Origin: SAR202 cluster bacterium
GTDB taxonomy: Bacteria; Chloroflexota; Dehalococcoidia; Lucifugimonadales; UBA2962
Assembly: GCA_009392275.1 (NCBI GenBank)
Contig: VFGV01000004.1
Coordinates: forward strand, 126,290 to 190,289
Length of the DNA stretch: 64,000 nucleotides
Reading direction: 5' to 3'
Of this stretch, positions 36,632 to 45,517 are shown one piece after another. Positions within the stretch are counted from its first letter, which is position 1; every line of letters starts with the position of its first letter. Below the pieces are notes generated by a model, which was not told where the DNA came from, searched no databases, and saw only the letters and a program-made list of their open reading frames with translations. The position numbers and the translations under genes were made by a program.

Positions 36632-37192
36632 TTACAGGCCTATTGTTCCAATGCCCACTAAAATTCCTACAACGCCTAAAATCACGCCTCCAACTAACAA
36701 AAACCATCCAGAGACTAGTCTTATTACGTGAAATGGTATTGCTTGGTGGAAAAAGGTTAGCCCTGCATTTATCGCTAAAATAAGCGTTCCCACCGATACT
36801 GACAACCAAACAGCCTCTCCGTACTTATTAGTTTCAGGTGCAAGGCGAATTACGAAGTATAAAAATGCAACTAGTGAAATTACGCTTACGAATCCAGCAA
36901 ACAGACCCACAGCACGTTCTTCCAAATCTAAAAAGTGTTGTGCTCCAGAAGCGAGCAAATACACTGACCAGAGGATAATCAATCCTTTGAAAACAGCGTT
37001 ATTAGTAACCCAATGAGAATTATGTAAATCAGATTCTAGAATCATCGGATCAATTATTAGTGCGATCAAAGACATAAGAGCAAGAGAGCCAACAAGAAGC
37101 CCTACAGACCGTCCGTCAGCCAATAGACCCAATAAGTTCCAAGACTGTGAAAACAGTGCGCCCCCGATAAGTATAAAAAATACAGCTTCCAT
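36632..37192 (-). CDS. membrane protein of unknown function (about six spans)
   Basis: Hydrophobic protein of 186 residues. About six membrane segments are visible: residues 4-24, 30-50, 68-88, 94-115, 128-148 and 158-182, the last very Gly/Val-rich. I do not recognise the family. The ATG has a strong GGAGGA ribosome site, and directly upstream lies an 18-bp perfect palindrome that contains TATAAT. The gene is on the same strand as citrate synthase (124 bp upstream) and prkA (downstream), but the palindrome suggests its own control. Confidence 0.68.
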   Translation of the reverse strand: MEAVFFILIGGALFSQSWNLLGLLADGRSVGLLVGSLALMSLIALIIDPMILESDLHNSHWVTNNAVFKGLIILWSVYLLASGAQHFLDLEERAVGLFAGFVSVISLVAFLYFVIRLAPETNKYGEAVWLSVSVGTLILAINAGLTFFHQAIPFHVIRLVSGWFLLVGGVILGVVGILVGIGTIGL

Positions 37193-37207
37193 ATTATTCT
37201 TCCTCCA

Positions 37208-37225
37208 GTGACATTATAATGTCAC
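37208..37225 (-). promoter_or_regulatory. 18-bp perfect palindrome over a -10 box (operator candidate)
   Basis: GTGACATTATAATGTCAC at 37208-37225 is its own reverse complement and has TATAAT at its centre on both strands. It lies directly upstream of the ribosome site of the six-span membrane protein gene. A repressor bound here would cover the -10. The half-site spacing (GTGAC-N8-GTCAC) does not fit the CRP/FNR pattern. No neighbouring regulator gene was seen. Confidence 0.5.
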
Positions 37226-37316
37226 ATAAAAAGATACGAGTGTCTAGGAGTTTACTGGTTAGAATAACACCATGTTACAAATCTGGTTGTAAGTTTGTAT
37301 AGCCTGGTCGGATATA

Positions 37317-38621
37317 TTACCTGTCATCTATGTTTAAATAATTTCTTTTAGGATATCCAGTATATATCTGCCGAGGCCTCGCTATTCGTAATTCAGGGTC
37401 TCTTCGCATTTCTTCCCAATGTGACAGCCATCCAGCAGTGCGACCTATAGCAAACAAAACAGGAAACATCTCTACCGGCATACCCATCGCTTGATATATT
37501 ATTCCAGAATAAAAATCAACATTCGGATATAACTTGCGCTTTACGAAATATTCGTCGTTTAGCGCTACTTTCTCAAGCTCAATTGCTATATCTAAAAGTT
37601 TATTTCTGCCCGTGACTTCAAAGACTTGTTCTGCTAAATTCTTTAATATTTTGGCTCTAGGGTCAAAGTTTTTATACACTCTATGTCCAAACCCCATCAA
37701 TCTAAACTCGCCTTGTTTAACTTTTTCTATATATGGAGCTATATTTTTAACACTTCCTATTTCAGATAACATTTCTAACACCCGTTCATTTGCACCACCA
37801 TGTAAAGGTCCGTAAAGTCCTGCTGTGGCTGCAGATATCGAAACATAAGGATCAGCATCTGAGCTACCTACGGCTCTCATGGCACTAGTGCTGCAGTTTT
37901 GTTCATGATCAGCGTGCAATATTAGTAGCACATCCAGAGTCTTTTCTAACACTGGATCAGGTTTATATTTTGTTTCTGTAGCACGAAACATCATATTAAG
38001 GAAATTTGCTGAATAACTTAAGTCATTATCAGGATAAGCATAAGGTAAGCCTACGCTGTATCTATAAGTGAAAGCAGCTAGTGTTGGTATTTTTGCTATC
38101 AAGCGGCGAATAGATCTTGCCCTAATTTCGGGATCCTCTACATTACGAGATTTAGGGTAAAAAGTTGACAGCGAGGCTAGAGCACTAACTAGTATTCCCA
38201 TTGGATGTGCATCGTATCGAAATCCATCCAAAAACTTCTTGATTTTTTCATTAAGAAAAGTGTGGTTAGTAATATCAGTCGTCCAAACATCAAGATCAGA
38301 CTTGTTTGGCAACTCTCCATGCAATAATAGGTACGCAACTTCAAGATAACTGCTCTTATCAGCCAGTTCTTCAATCGGATAACCTCTATAGCGTAGAATC
38401 CCTGCATCACCATCAATAAATGTTATTGAGCTTTTACAGGCTGAAGTGTTCATAAATCCAGGATCATGAACCAAAACACCGAAATCCTTCTCAGAAGTCT
38501 TTATTTCTCGTAAATCTTTAGCTGATATTGCTGAACCAGCATTTTCATGCGTACCATAAGACAATGTAAGTTCATGTTTATTGCCCGTGCGATTGTCATT
38601 AATACTGAGTCTATCTGCCAT
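37317..38621 (-). CDS. gltA: citrate synthase
   Basis: Citrate synthase, first enzyme of the TCA cycle, joining acetyl-CoA and oxaloacetate; 434 residues from the chosen start. Catalytic residues are seen in GPLHGGANE (His), MGFGHRVYKNFDPRA (His) and YPNVDFYSG (Asp). The N-terminal part resembles the large type with the ELTLSYGTHEN and GFMNTSACKSSITFIDGDAGILRYRGYPIEELA segments. The open frame runs 47 codons further upstream, but that extension has no family similarity, so I start at MADRLSIND. It follows the acetyl-CoA-producing dehydrogenase operon nearby in function, though not in transcription. Confidence 0.93.
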   Translation of the reverse strand: MADRLSINDNRTGNKHELTLSYGTHENAGSAISAKDLREIKTSEKDFGVLVHDPGFMNTSACKSSITFIDGDAGILRYRGYPIEELADKSSYLEVAYLLLHGELPNKSDLDVWTTDITNHTFLNEKIKKFLDGFRYDAHPMGILVSALASLSTFYPKSRNVEDPEIRARSIRRLIAKIPTLAAFTYRYSVGLPYAYPDNDLSYSANFLNMMFRATETKYKPDPVLEKTLDVLLILHADHEQNCSTSAMRAVGSSDADPYVSISAATAGLYGPLHGGANERVLEMLSEIGSVKNIAPYIEKVKQGEFRLMGFGHRVYKNFDPRAKILKNLAEQVFEVTGRNKLLDIAIELEKVALNDEYFVKRKLYPNVDFYSGIIYQAMGMPVEMFPVLFAIGRTAGWLSHWEEMRRDPELRIARPRQIYTGYPKRNYLNIDDR

Positions 38622-38928
38622 GCATATATCCGATCTACTTAATATTTTTAGCTTTTCAGAAGGTGAAACAACTAATAATTTTCTTTTCGTAAATTTATCA
38701 TAAATAAAGATTAGTTGAGTTACCAGCGTGTAGCTAGCGTTAATCAGCATACCATAAATCATAAATTACAAAGCAAAACTTATAGCTATCCACCCCATTA
38801 TCGTCAATAATTCCAGTTCTGACGCTCTCAGCAATATAGCAAGTCACTACTAATTACCGCTAAAATATGTTTTTAAATTTTTTAATTATGGAACAGTCAG
38901 ACTTAAATTCCTGCACAAGTGAACCCGA
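38622..38928. other. 307-bp divergent spacer between citrate synthase and the SLC13 transporter
   Basis: No convincing gene, RNA or full promoter was seen. The left 140 bp could in principle code for an N-terminal extension of citrate synthase, but the translation is not like the family. A small plus-strand frame from 38888 only overlaps the transporter start. AT-rich patches (TATGAT on the minus strand) are weak -10 candidates. Confidence 0.6.
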
Positions 38929-40719
38929 ATGTTTGGTTCAAACCACCATCAAGAAATCGTATTTGCGGTTATCGCGATGGCATTTGTGCTTTTTATATGG
39001 GGTAGATGGCGATTTGATTTAGTTGCCCTATTTACTCTTTTAATTCTAGTCCTATCAGATATAGTTCCTCCACGAGAAGCATTTACTGGATTTGCACATC
39101 CAGCAGTTATAACAGTTGCTTCTGTTTTGGTGATAGGCAGAAGCCTAGCGAACGCAGGTGTTGCTGACTCCATTAACAGGCTGCTTTCTACTTTAGGCCC
39201 TGGAAAACTTACCCAGCTGGCCGCACTGACTGGATTAACGGTCTTACTTTCTGCGTTTATGAACAACGTAGGGGCATTGGTGCTTATGATGCCCGTAGCG
39301 ATTGAAACAGCCAGGAGGACCGGACGATCTCCTTCATTTTTATTGATGCCATTAGCTTTTGGGTCTCTGCTTGGAGGGCTTATAACAGCTATAGGAACTC
39401 CGCCTAATATGGTAATTGCAACTATAAGAAACGACATGGGCAACGCTCCTCCATTTGGGATGTTCGAATTTTCGCCTGTTGGATTAGGTGTGGCGGCAGC
39501 TGGGTTTGTGTTTATAGTATTGATTGGATGGCGATTAATACCTTCTAGAACCTCCCCTTCAGGAGCTCTAGATGCATTTAGCATACAAGAATACATTACG
39601 GAAATTGTCGTGCCACCTGACGCAACTATGGCAGGAAGTATTTGGGGTGAAATCAAAAATGCTATGGATGCCGATTTCGATATAGTGGGATTAATTAGAA
39701 ATGAAACGCGTTATGATGCACCTTCAACTTTACAAACCATACTAAGTGGAGACATTTTAATAATTGAGGCAGATCCCGAGGATCTACAAGAACTTCTTTC
39801 AGTAACAGGCTTTCAAATTGCCGGAGGTGATGGATCTGTAACGTGGTCTAGCAATAAAGGTGATTTGATCACATCAGAGGCGGTAATTGCACCAAACTCG
39901 GAACTAGAAGGCAGAACTCCTTCTGGCATCGATATGCTTAAAAGATATGGCATTAATCTACTGGCAGTTTCAAGGCAGGGGGAGCATATACGAGAACGCC
40001 TTAGCACGTTGAGGCTAGCTATAGGAGACGTTTTATTGGTGCAAGGAAACCCGGGATCGGTCAGAGAGGGTCTTAGATCAATGGGTGTCCTTCCATTAGT
40101 TGGTAGAGACATAAGGCTTAACCGACCTAAAAAAAACACCCCCTTAGTTATGGCTATATTCCTTGTTGCGATTATACTAACTGCAACGAACGTCATTTCA
40201 ATCCAAATTGCATTCGTAAGCGCAGCTTTCCTAATGATTTTAGTGGGAGGTGTTAGTTTGAGAGAGGCATACGATAGTGTCAATTGGCCGGTTATTGTAT
40301 TACTGGCTGCCATGATACCGATTGAAGGAGCTTTAGTCAGCACAGGGGGTTCGTTAACTATCGCTGATGCGATAAATTCAATTGGCGCTCATGGATCTCT
40401 AGCTTTAACATTACTTATAATACTGGCTGCTACAATGATTTTATCCGGAGTTGTAAACAACACCGCTGCTGCTGTTATTATGGCTCCAATAGCAATAGAT
40501 GTAGCTATTGGCATGGGGGTAAGCATTGACCCATTGCTGATGGCAGTCGCTGTGGGGGCGTCAGCTGCATTTCTCACACCAATTGGTCATCAGTCAAGCA
40601 CGCTAGTAATGGGGCCCGGGGGATACAAATTCACTGATTATTGGAGGGTGGGCCTGCCATTGTCGTTAGTAGTGATCGCTGTATCGATTCCACTAATTAT
40701 CTTTGTTTGGGCACCTTAA
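38929..40719 (+). CDS. SLC13/DASS-type anion permease with two RCK_C domains
   Basis: Inner-membrane transporter of the SLC13/CitMHS (ion transporter superfamily) type, 596 residues. Helices fill residues 8-205, then two soluble RCK_C (TrkA_C-like) domains (about 220-290 and 315-395), then helices to the end. Repeated family segments are AFMNNVGALVLMMPVAIETA and TAIGTPPNMVIA in the first half, and SGVVNNTAAAVIMAPIAI and LTPIGHQSSTLVMGPGGYKF in the second, the inverted repeat typical of the fold. Substrates in the family are dicarboxylates, citrate or sulfate. It has no Shine-Dalgarno sequence. Divergence from citrate synthase may hint at an organic acid substrate. Confidence 0.88.
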   Translation: MFGSNHHQEIVFAVIAMAFVLFIWGRWRFDLVALFTLLILVLSDIVPPREAFTGFAHPAVITVASVLVIGRSLANAGVADSINRLLSTLGPGKLTQLAALTGLTVLLSAFMNNVGALVLMMPVAIETARRTGRSPSFLLMPLAFGSLLGGLITAIGTPPNMVIATIRNDMGNAPPFGMFEFSPVGLGVAAAGFVFIVLIGWRLIPSRTSPSGALDAFSIQEYITEIVVPPDATMAGSIWGEIKNAMDADFDIVGLIRNETRYDAPSTLQTILSGDILIIEADPEDLQELLSVTGFQIAGGDGSVTWSSNKGDLITSEAVIAPNSELEGRTPSGIDMLKRYGINLLAVSRQGEHIRERLSTLRLAIGDVLLVQGNPGSVREGLRSMGVLPLVGRDIRLNRPKKNTPLVMAIFLVAIILTATNVISIQIAFVSAAFLMILVGGVSLREAYDSVNWPVIVLLAAMIPIEGALVSTGGSLTIADAINSIGAHGSLALTLLIILAATMILSGVVNNTAAAVIMAPIAIDVAIGMGVSIDPLLMAVAVGASAAFLTPIGHQSSTLVMGPGGYKFTDYWRVGLPLSLVVIAVSIPLIIFVWAP

Positions 40720-40737
40720 AAGACCTCGCTGAAAATA

Positions 40738-41286
40738 ATGGCCAATTCAACCAAAATTCCAAAAGACTCACTCCCAGTTAATCGTGTCCGGAATTTCCAA
40801 TTATTTGATCAAGAGGTCTGTTTAAACATCCAAAGGAATACCTTTCCGGCATCTCGGCTTCATACTGATTTTGCAAGGGAAATTCGGAAACCTAACTCCA
40901 TATATCTTGTAGCCTATTTTGAGCATTGCTACGAAGAATTAGATGAAACCATCAAATTAAATAACTATTTATGTGAATGTAAGACTAATGCCAAAAATGT
41001 GTCAGGTTTTATCGGCGGCTGGAATGTGGTAGATGAAATCCAAATAATCGACTTTATAGTTGAGGAGAAATTCCGGGGACATGGAATTGGGAGGTTGTTA
41101 TTAAATTCTCTAATCGAACTTGCATGCTCAGTTAAATCAAAACTTATTACTCTTGAAGTACGTGCTTCAAATATGCCAGCAATTAACCTTTACACCAAAT
41201 TCGGGTTCAAAGTGTGTGGAAGTCGAAAAAATTATTACTCAGATAAAAATGAAGATGCCCTATTGATGGATCTAGAAATTAACTGA
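40738..41286 (+). CDS. rimI: ribosomal protein S18 alanine N-acetyltransferase-like GNAT protein
   Basis: GNAT-family acetyltransferase, 182 residues, resembling RimI, which acetylates the N terminus of ribosomal protein S18. The acetyl-CoA binding loop is VEEKFRGHGIGRLLLNSLI, and the typical RimI ending LEVRASNMPAINLYTKFGFKVCGSRKNYY is present. It is longer than most RimI proteins because of an insert of about 25 residues (EHCYEELDETIKLNNYLCEC) between strands 2 and 4. It starts 18 bp after the transporter gene without a clear ribosome site. RimI could also act on other proteins. Confidence 0.85.
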   Translation: MANSTKIPKDSLPVNRVRNFQLFDQEVCLNIQRNTFPASRLHTDFAREIRKPNSIYLVAYFEHCYEELDETIKLNNYLCECKTNAKNVSGFIGGWNVVDEIQIIDFIVEEKFRGHGIGRLLLNSLIELACSVKSKLITLEVRASNMPAINLYTKFGFKVCGSRKNYYSDKNEDALLMDLEIN

Positions 41287-41355
41287 TGAAATCATATTGT
41301 TTTGATTGGCATTGCAGTCTGATTTTTATATAACTATCAACTAAAAACTAACGAT

Positions 41356-41380
41356 TTGTGCACAACAAGCGTTTTATAAT
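41356..41380 (+). promoter_or_regulatory. TATAAT and a 10-bp palindrome upstream of the ECF sigma gene
   Basis: A perfect TATAAT (41375-41380) lies 23 bases before the GTG start of the sigma gene. TTGTGCACAA (41356-41365), a perfect palindrome, lies where the -35 element would be and may serve as an operator. No consensus -35 at the correct spacing is seen. Confidence 0.38.
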
Positions 41381-41403
41381 TGAGTAGAGAAGGTGCAATA
41401 CAC

Positions 41404-41994
41404 GTGAATAGGGAACAAAAACTAACGAAAGATCAGGTGGATAGATATGTAGTGCTTGCCCAAAAAGGAGAATCATCTGCTTTTGAGGCACTGTATGACC
41501 ATTTTTATGATCAAATTTTTCGGTATATCGCTTTCAAAACAAGTGATTCGCTCATTGCCGAGGATTTGACCGAAGATGTTTTCCTACGGATGTTAGAGTC
41601 AATTAGAAAATTTAAGCCTCAAGGTCACCCGTTTTCGTCTTGGCTTTTTCGAATAGCCCATAATCGGGTTATTGATCATTATAGAAAACAGGGCCGAAAT
41701 AAAAATGTTCCATTAGACACGATATTAACTACTGTTGGGGAATCTCAATCGACTTTAGATACTTATGTCGAAACTAAATTAGCTATGCGGGAAGTTAATC
41801 AGGCTATGGAAAATCTAACTGAGCTACAACGTGAGGTTTTGAATCTTCGATTTGCAGGTGGCCTGAGTATTAAAGAAACAGCGGAGGCAGTAAATCGTAA
41901 CGAAAACTCTGTGAAAGCTCTTCAACACTCTGCTGTAAAAAAATTACGTGTCCTACTTCAGGCTAATCAAGCTTTCTCGGAGCAACCAGTTTAA
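41404..41994 (+). CDS. ECF-family RNA polymerase sigma factor
   Basis: Sigma-70 group IV (ECF) protein, 196 residues from the chosen start. Region 2 covers about residues 15-90 (EDLTEDVFLRMLESIRKFKPQGHPFSSWLFRIAHNRVIDHYRK) and region 4 about 125-185 (NLTELQREVLNLRFAGGLSIKETAEAVNRNENSVKALQHSAVKKLR). I chose the GTG at 41404 because AAGG stands about 10 bases before it; an in-frame TTG 8 codons upstream has no ribosome site. It is 3 bp from the start of a DUF5667 membrane protein, the usual partner for this kind of sigma factor in Chloroflexota, which probably acts as its anti-sigma factor. Confidence 0.9.
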   Translation: MNREQKLTKDQVDRYVVLAQKGESSAFEALYDHFYDQIFRYIAFKTSDSLIAEDLTEDVFLRMLESIRKFKPQGHPFSSWLFRIAHNRVIDHYRKQGRNKNVPLDTILTTVGESQSTLDTYVETKLAMREVNQAMENLTELQREVLNLRFAGGLSIKETAEAVNRNENSVKALQHSAVKKLRVLLQANQAFSEQPV

Positions 41995-41997
41995 ATC

Positions 41998-43176
41998 ATG
42001 AAATCGTTTAACATTAATAGAGACCTTGATGAAATATTTAATCATTGCATAGAACTAATGCATCAAGGTCATAGCGTCGAAGATTGCGTAAATCTATACG
42101 ATTCGCAAAGAATCCAGTTGTTGCCTTTGCTAAAGGCTGCTCAAATGACAATTTTGACAGCCCAATCCCATGCACCAAATAAGACTGTCAAAATAGACAC
42201 CAAACGTCGTTTTATATCAGCAATCAGGCAGACACGTCCTGTCCATAATATTACAGGGCACATAGAGCATGCCTGGTATTCTCCATTAAAATTATGGACC
42301 TTTGTAAAATCGATTTTTATAACTGAAAAACTAGACGAAATAGTAAATCACTGCATAGCACTTATGCAGGAAGGTCACAGCATAGAGGAATGTCTAAAAC
42401 TGTACGAGTCGAATCGTGATGGTCTTGCTCCTCTGTTAGAAGCAGTTGCTATTTCAATCAACGCAGCTCAATCTTATAAATCAAGAGAACCTGCCAAACA
42501 GGCTACAAAAGCACGCTTTTTGGATGCGGCAAATAAAGCTGATGCTTCCTCTAAATTCCCAATCCCTTTCACAGGAAGATTTTTCAGGCCTATTGCCATG
42601 CCCATGGCGGCTCTTGTGTTTTTCGCTGTCCTGGTTTTAGGGATTGGTAGTATCGCAGCAGTTTATTCGGAAAACGCAATACCTGGCGACAGTAATTATT
42701 GGATTAAACGAACAAAAGAAAATGTCTTGCTTGCAGTAACACGATCTGACGCTGAAATTGCACAAACTCATGCAAGACTTGCGTCCACGCGAGGCGAGGA
42801 AATGCTTAAATTAATCGAACAGGGCAGGATTGCTGCCGCAGAAGGTCATCTTGACTCTGTAATAAGACATTTAGATGCCTCTGCACAACACTCTGGAGTG
42901 TCCCTAACATTAAATACAGTAGATGCCCCTCTTACTAAAATTTCCGTTCACACTGATGATCAGCTTGGATTGCTAAAAGTGACGCTACGACAAGGCAGTG
43001 AGATTTTAAGAATCGAGAACGTTCCATTAAACATGGAAAATCAATTTGACGCTACTGACCGACTAGATCGTATTAGATATGAATTTGAACTAGCTTTTCG
43101 TATTTTAATTTGGGCCGTCGATAACTCTGATCAATCAGATCCTTTCTGGATCAATCAATCAGTTGCTACAAAATAA
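41998..43176 (+). CDS. membrane DUF5667 protein with duplicated His/Cys module (putative anti-sigma factor)
   Basis: Protein of 392 residues. The cytoplasmic N-terminal half has two copies of a module of about 65 residues, about 5-70 and 108-175. Each copy carries an Asn-His-Cys, a Gly-His-Ser and a later Cys (NHCIELMHQGHSVEDC and NHCIALMQEGHSIEEC), and each ends in PLLxAxxxxIxxAQS. One membrane segment follows (about 197-222), then the DUF5667 domain (SENAIPGDSNYWIKRTKENVLLAVT) outside. The placement directly after an ECF sigma gene suggests an anti-sigma factor that holds the sigma at the membrane. The function of the duplicated module is not known. Confidence 0.78.
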   Translation: MKSFNINRDLDEIFNHCIELMHQGHSVEDCVNLYDSQRIQLLPLLKAAQMTILTAQSHAPNKTVKIDTKRRFISAIRQTRPVHNITGHIEHAWYSPLKLWTFVKSIFITEKLDEIVNHCIALMQEGHSIEECLKLYESNRDGLAPLLEAVAISINAAQSYKSREPAKQATKARFLDAANKADASSKFPIPFTGRFFRPIAMPMAALVFFAVLVLGIGSIAAVYSENAIPGDSNYWIKRTKENVLLAVTRSDAEIAQTHARLASTRGEEMLKLIEQGRIAAAEGHLDSVIRHLDASAQHSGVSLTLNTVDAPLTKISVHTDDQLGLLKVTLRQGSEILRIENVPLNMENQFDATDRLDRIRYEFELAFRILIWAVDNSDQSDPFWINQSVATK

Positions 43177-43262
43177 CCCGCAGCTGTGAACTAAAAAGAC
43201 AATATAGCTAATTCTTAGTAAACTTCAAAATATTAAAACTCTGAAAATTTTTATCGAGTGAA

Positions 43263-43808
43263 ATGACTTTTGAAGAGATCATAATTGGCCTCGTAAGAAT
43301 TCTTGGCTCTCTGCCAGTACTAAAGTGGGCCTTATTTGGTGCAATATTAGCAATCCTTATCGATTTCTCAGATTTGTTCATGATGAATCTATTAAGTTTT
43401 GGAGGCATCAGAAACTACCAGGCCTTCGACAAATGGGTTGACTTAATCTATATGGCTACCTTTCTCGTAGCCTCGATCAGATGGACAGGGCCCTCCAGAT
43501 TAATATCAATATTTCTTTTCGCTTATCGGATTATCGGTGTGGTCTTGTTTGAATTAACAGGATGGCGTGGATTATTATTATTTTTCCCAAATGTATTCGA
43601 AACTTGGTTTATATTTGTAGCCGCAGCCAGATATTTTAAACCTAATTACAAACTAACCTGGCACCGTTCGTTTATGTGGTTGATCCCCATAATTGCGCTT
43701 AAGGAGCTCCAAGAATATGTCCTGCATTGGTGGAAATTTTTAGATAAATTTCGAGCTATAGATGTGGTGGTCGACTGGTGGCAATTTATACTAAAGCTTT
43801 TTACTTAA
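43263..43808 (+). CDS. integral membrane protein of unknown function
   Basis: Hydrophobic protein of 181 residues, unrecognised. About four to five membrane segments: residues 20-40, 60-75, 80-98, 104-122 and 137-155. The sequence is rich in Trp and Phe, and the C terminus is amphipathic (VLHWWKFLDKFRAIDVVVDWW). There is no Shine-Dalgarno sequence. It lies 86 bp after the sigma/anti-sigma pair on the same strand and its end overlaps the convergent dCMP deaminase gene by 4 bp. Membership of the sigma transcript is possible but not shown. Confidence 0.65.
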   Translation: MTFEEIIIGLVRILGSLPVLKWALFGAILAILIDFSDLFMMNLLSFGGIRNYQAFDKWVDLIYMATFLVASIRWTGPSRLISIFLFAYRIIGVVLFELTGWRGLLLFFPNVFETWFIFVAAARYFKPNYKLTWHRSFMWLIPIIALKELQEYVLHWWKFLDKFRAIDVVVDWWQFILKLFT

Positions 43809-44338
43809 TTAATTGATCTTGCCCATTCTTGTTTTGGATCATCGGCTTCTATTTTTTTCATTCCGCCAGGAAAACGTCCATGAAGTTTCTTCAAAGCCGC
43901 CAACAAAGATGTCGATGATGGTTGCCAATTATGTAAATAATAAACCGCATTTATTTTTGCCTGTAACAATTCCTTAGTGCAACCAAAACATGGTTGCAGG
44001 GTAGTGTACAAATCAGCTCCCTCTACGGATATCCCAAATCTCGCTGCACTTAATAATGTGTTTTGTTCTGCATGGACACAAATGCATAAATCATATGCCT
44101 CTCCTGAGGAATAGGTTTGGCGGTCAGCGCATCGATCACAACCTCCTTCATCACAGTTCTGCATATCTTGAGGAGTTCCGTTGTAGCCTGTAGTTAATAT
44201 CCGATTATCTAAAACCAAAATTGAACCTATTTTTGATCCCTGACAATTCGCTCTATCTCGTACAGCTATTGCTATATTTATATAGTATTCAAGCCAATCT
44301 GGGCGTTTGATTTTTTGCTTTGAAGATACCGGCTTCAT
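43805..44338 (-). CDS. deoxycytidylate deaminase (ComEB-like)
   Basis: Zinc-dependent deaminase of the dCMP/cytidine deaminase fold, converting dCMP to dUMP for dTMP synthesis; 177 residues from the chosen start. The zinc site is CVHAEQNTLLSAARFG (His, catalytic Glu) and TLQPCFGCTKELLQA (Cys-x2-Cys). The ILTTGYNGTPQDMQNCDEGGC stretch with extra cysteines is typical of the dCMP deaminase group. Upstream starts exist: TTG at 44344, 7 bases after GGAG, and TTG at 44362. The ATG at 44338 matches the family N terminus equally well. It follows ruvB on the same strand, 18-42 bp downstream. Confidence 0.88.
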   Translation of the reverse strand: MKPVSSKQKIKRPDWLEYYINIAIAVRDRANCQGSKIGSILVLDNRILTTGYNGTPQDMQNCDEGGCDRCADRQTYSSGEAYDLCICVHAEQNTLLSAARFGISVEGADLYTTLQPCFGCTKELLQAKINAVYYLHNWQPSSTSLLAALKKLHGRFPGGMKKIEADDPKQEWARSIN

Positions 44339-44379
44339 ATTCAATTCGCTTCTCCAATTCAAACTAGTCTGTATTGAGT

Positions 44380-45426
44380 TTAAAACATGTTTTGCTGTTT
44401 GTATTTATCGTGCTCAATTCCTAAATGCTGGTAAGCAAGTGGGGTTGCAATTCTACCCCGCGGAGTACGTTCCAAAAATCCTAATTGAAGTAGAAATGGT
44501 TCATATACATCTTCTATAGTATCTGATTCCTCATTAATTGAGGCAGAGACAGTATCAAGTCCAACAGGACCGCCTCCAAATTTTAGAATAATGCAATTCA
44601 AAACCTGTCTATCTATATCATCTAGGCCTATATTGTCCACAGCAAGCTGATTAAGGGCTTTCAAGGCAACTTTGTTGTTTATGCCAGTCTTAGCAACCAC
44701 CTCAGCATAATCTCTTGTTCTCCTCAACAATCTGTTTGCTATTCTCGGTGTACCTCTAGCTCTACGAGCAATTTCTGAGCAACCTTCATCGGTTGCCTCT
44801 ATGTCCAATATTTTGGCTGACCTAGACACTATAGTAGACATTGCTTCTTCATCATAAAACTCTAACCTGTGTATTGAGCCAAATCGATCCCTAAGAGGGG
44901 CGCTTACCATGCCATATCGCGTAGTAGCACCAATTAGAGTAAAGGGCTGTATCGACAGGTTCATAGACCGGGCCTTCAATCCTTTATCAACAACCCATGA
45001 AACAAAAAAGTCTTCCATCGCGGGATACAGTATTTCTTCTACTATCCGCGGCAATCGATGTATTTCATCAATAAATAAAACATCAAATTTTCTAAGCTGT
45101 GTTAATAATGCCACCATATCACCTGGCCTTTCAATGGCGGGCCCAGAAGTGGTTTTTATGCTGACTCCCATTTCCGTAGCCAATATATGTGCCATTGTTG
45201 TTTTTCCAAGCCCTGGTGGCCCATAGATGAGAGTGTGATCAAGGGGCTCCCCTCTTTGTAAGGCCGCCTTAATAGAAATCGTGAGATTATCTTTCACACG
45301 TGTTTGCCCAATGTATTCTGACAATTTTCGTGGCCGAAGCGATAGATCTGCTTTAACCTCGCCTTCTTGCGTTAAAGCAGATACAATCCGTTTTTGTTGG
45401 TCTTTGGTACCGCTGTCTTCTGTCAT
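44380..45426 (-). CDS. ruvB: Holliday junction branch migration helicase RuvB
   Basis: Hexameric AAA+ motor of the RuvABC system, 348 residues, which drives branch migration of Holliday junctions. Walker A is [16 protein letters not shown], Walker B is [24 protein letters not shown], and sensor 1 and the arginine region are in [21 protein letters not shown]. The C-terminal winged helix includes [18 protein letters not shown] and [21 protein letters not shown]. Length and motifs are standard. ruvA and ruvC are not adjacent. It is divergent from the methylmalonyl-CoA mutase cluster. Confidence 0.97.
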   Translation of the reverse strand: MTEDSGTKDQQKRIVSALTQEGEVKADLSLRPRKLSEYIGQTRVKDNLTISIKAALQRGEPLDHTLIYGPPGLGKTTMAHILATEMGVSIKTTSGPAIERPGDMVALLTQLRKFDVLFIDEIHRLPRIVEEILYPAMEDFFVSWVVDKGLKARSMNLSIQPFTLIGATTRYGMVSAPLRDRFGSIHRLEFYDEEAMSTIVSRSAKILDIEATDEGCSEIARRARGTPRIANRLLRRTRDYAEVVAKTGINNKVALKALNQLAVDNIGLDDIDRQVLNCIILKFGGGPVGLDTVSASINEESDTIEDVYEPFLLQLGFLERTPRGRIATPLAYQHLGIEHDKYKQQNMF

Positions 45427-45517
45427 ATTATAAATTCTTCAATATAAAATAAATTTAGAACGCTTGTTCATTTTATGGGTGCTTGGATTTAACGTCAATT
45501 CAATGCTAGGCGCTTAT

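Noticed and set aside
37275-37292. TTACAA / TTGTAA hairpin after citrate synthase as terminator
   Set aside because: The stem is only 6 bp, and no T-run follows in the direction of transcription.
38622-38762. 47-residue N-terminal extension of citrate synthase
   Set aside because: The frame is open but the residues do not match the citrate synthase family; the internal Met at 38621 gives a normal N terminus.
38888-39040. small plus-strand frame beginning ATGGAACAG before the transporter
   Set aside because: Out of frame with the transporter and mostly inside it; no ribosome site.
38949-39656. 235-codon open frame on the minus strand inside the transporter gene
   Set aside because: It is the antisense shadow of a clear SLC13-type gene; its translation has no recognisable domain and a composition typical of reverse frames.
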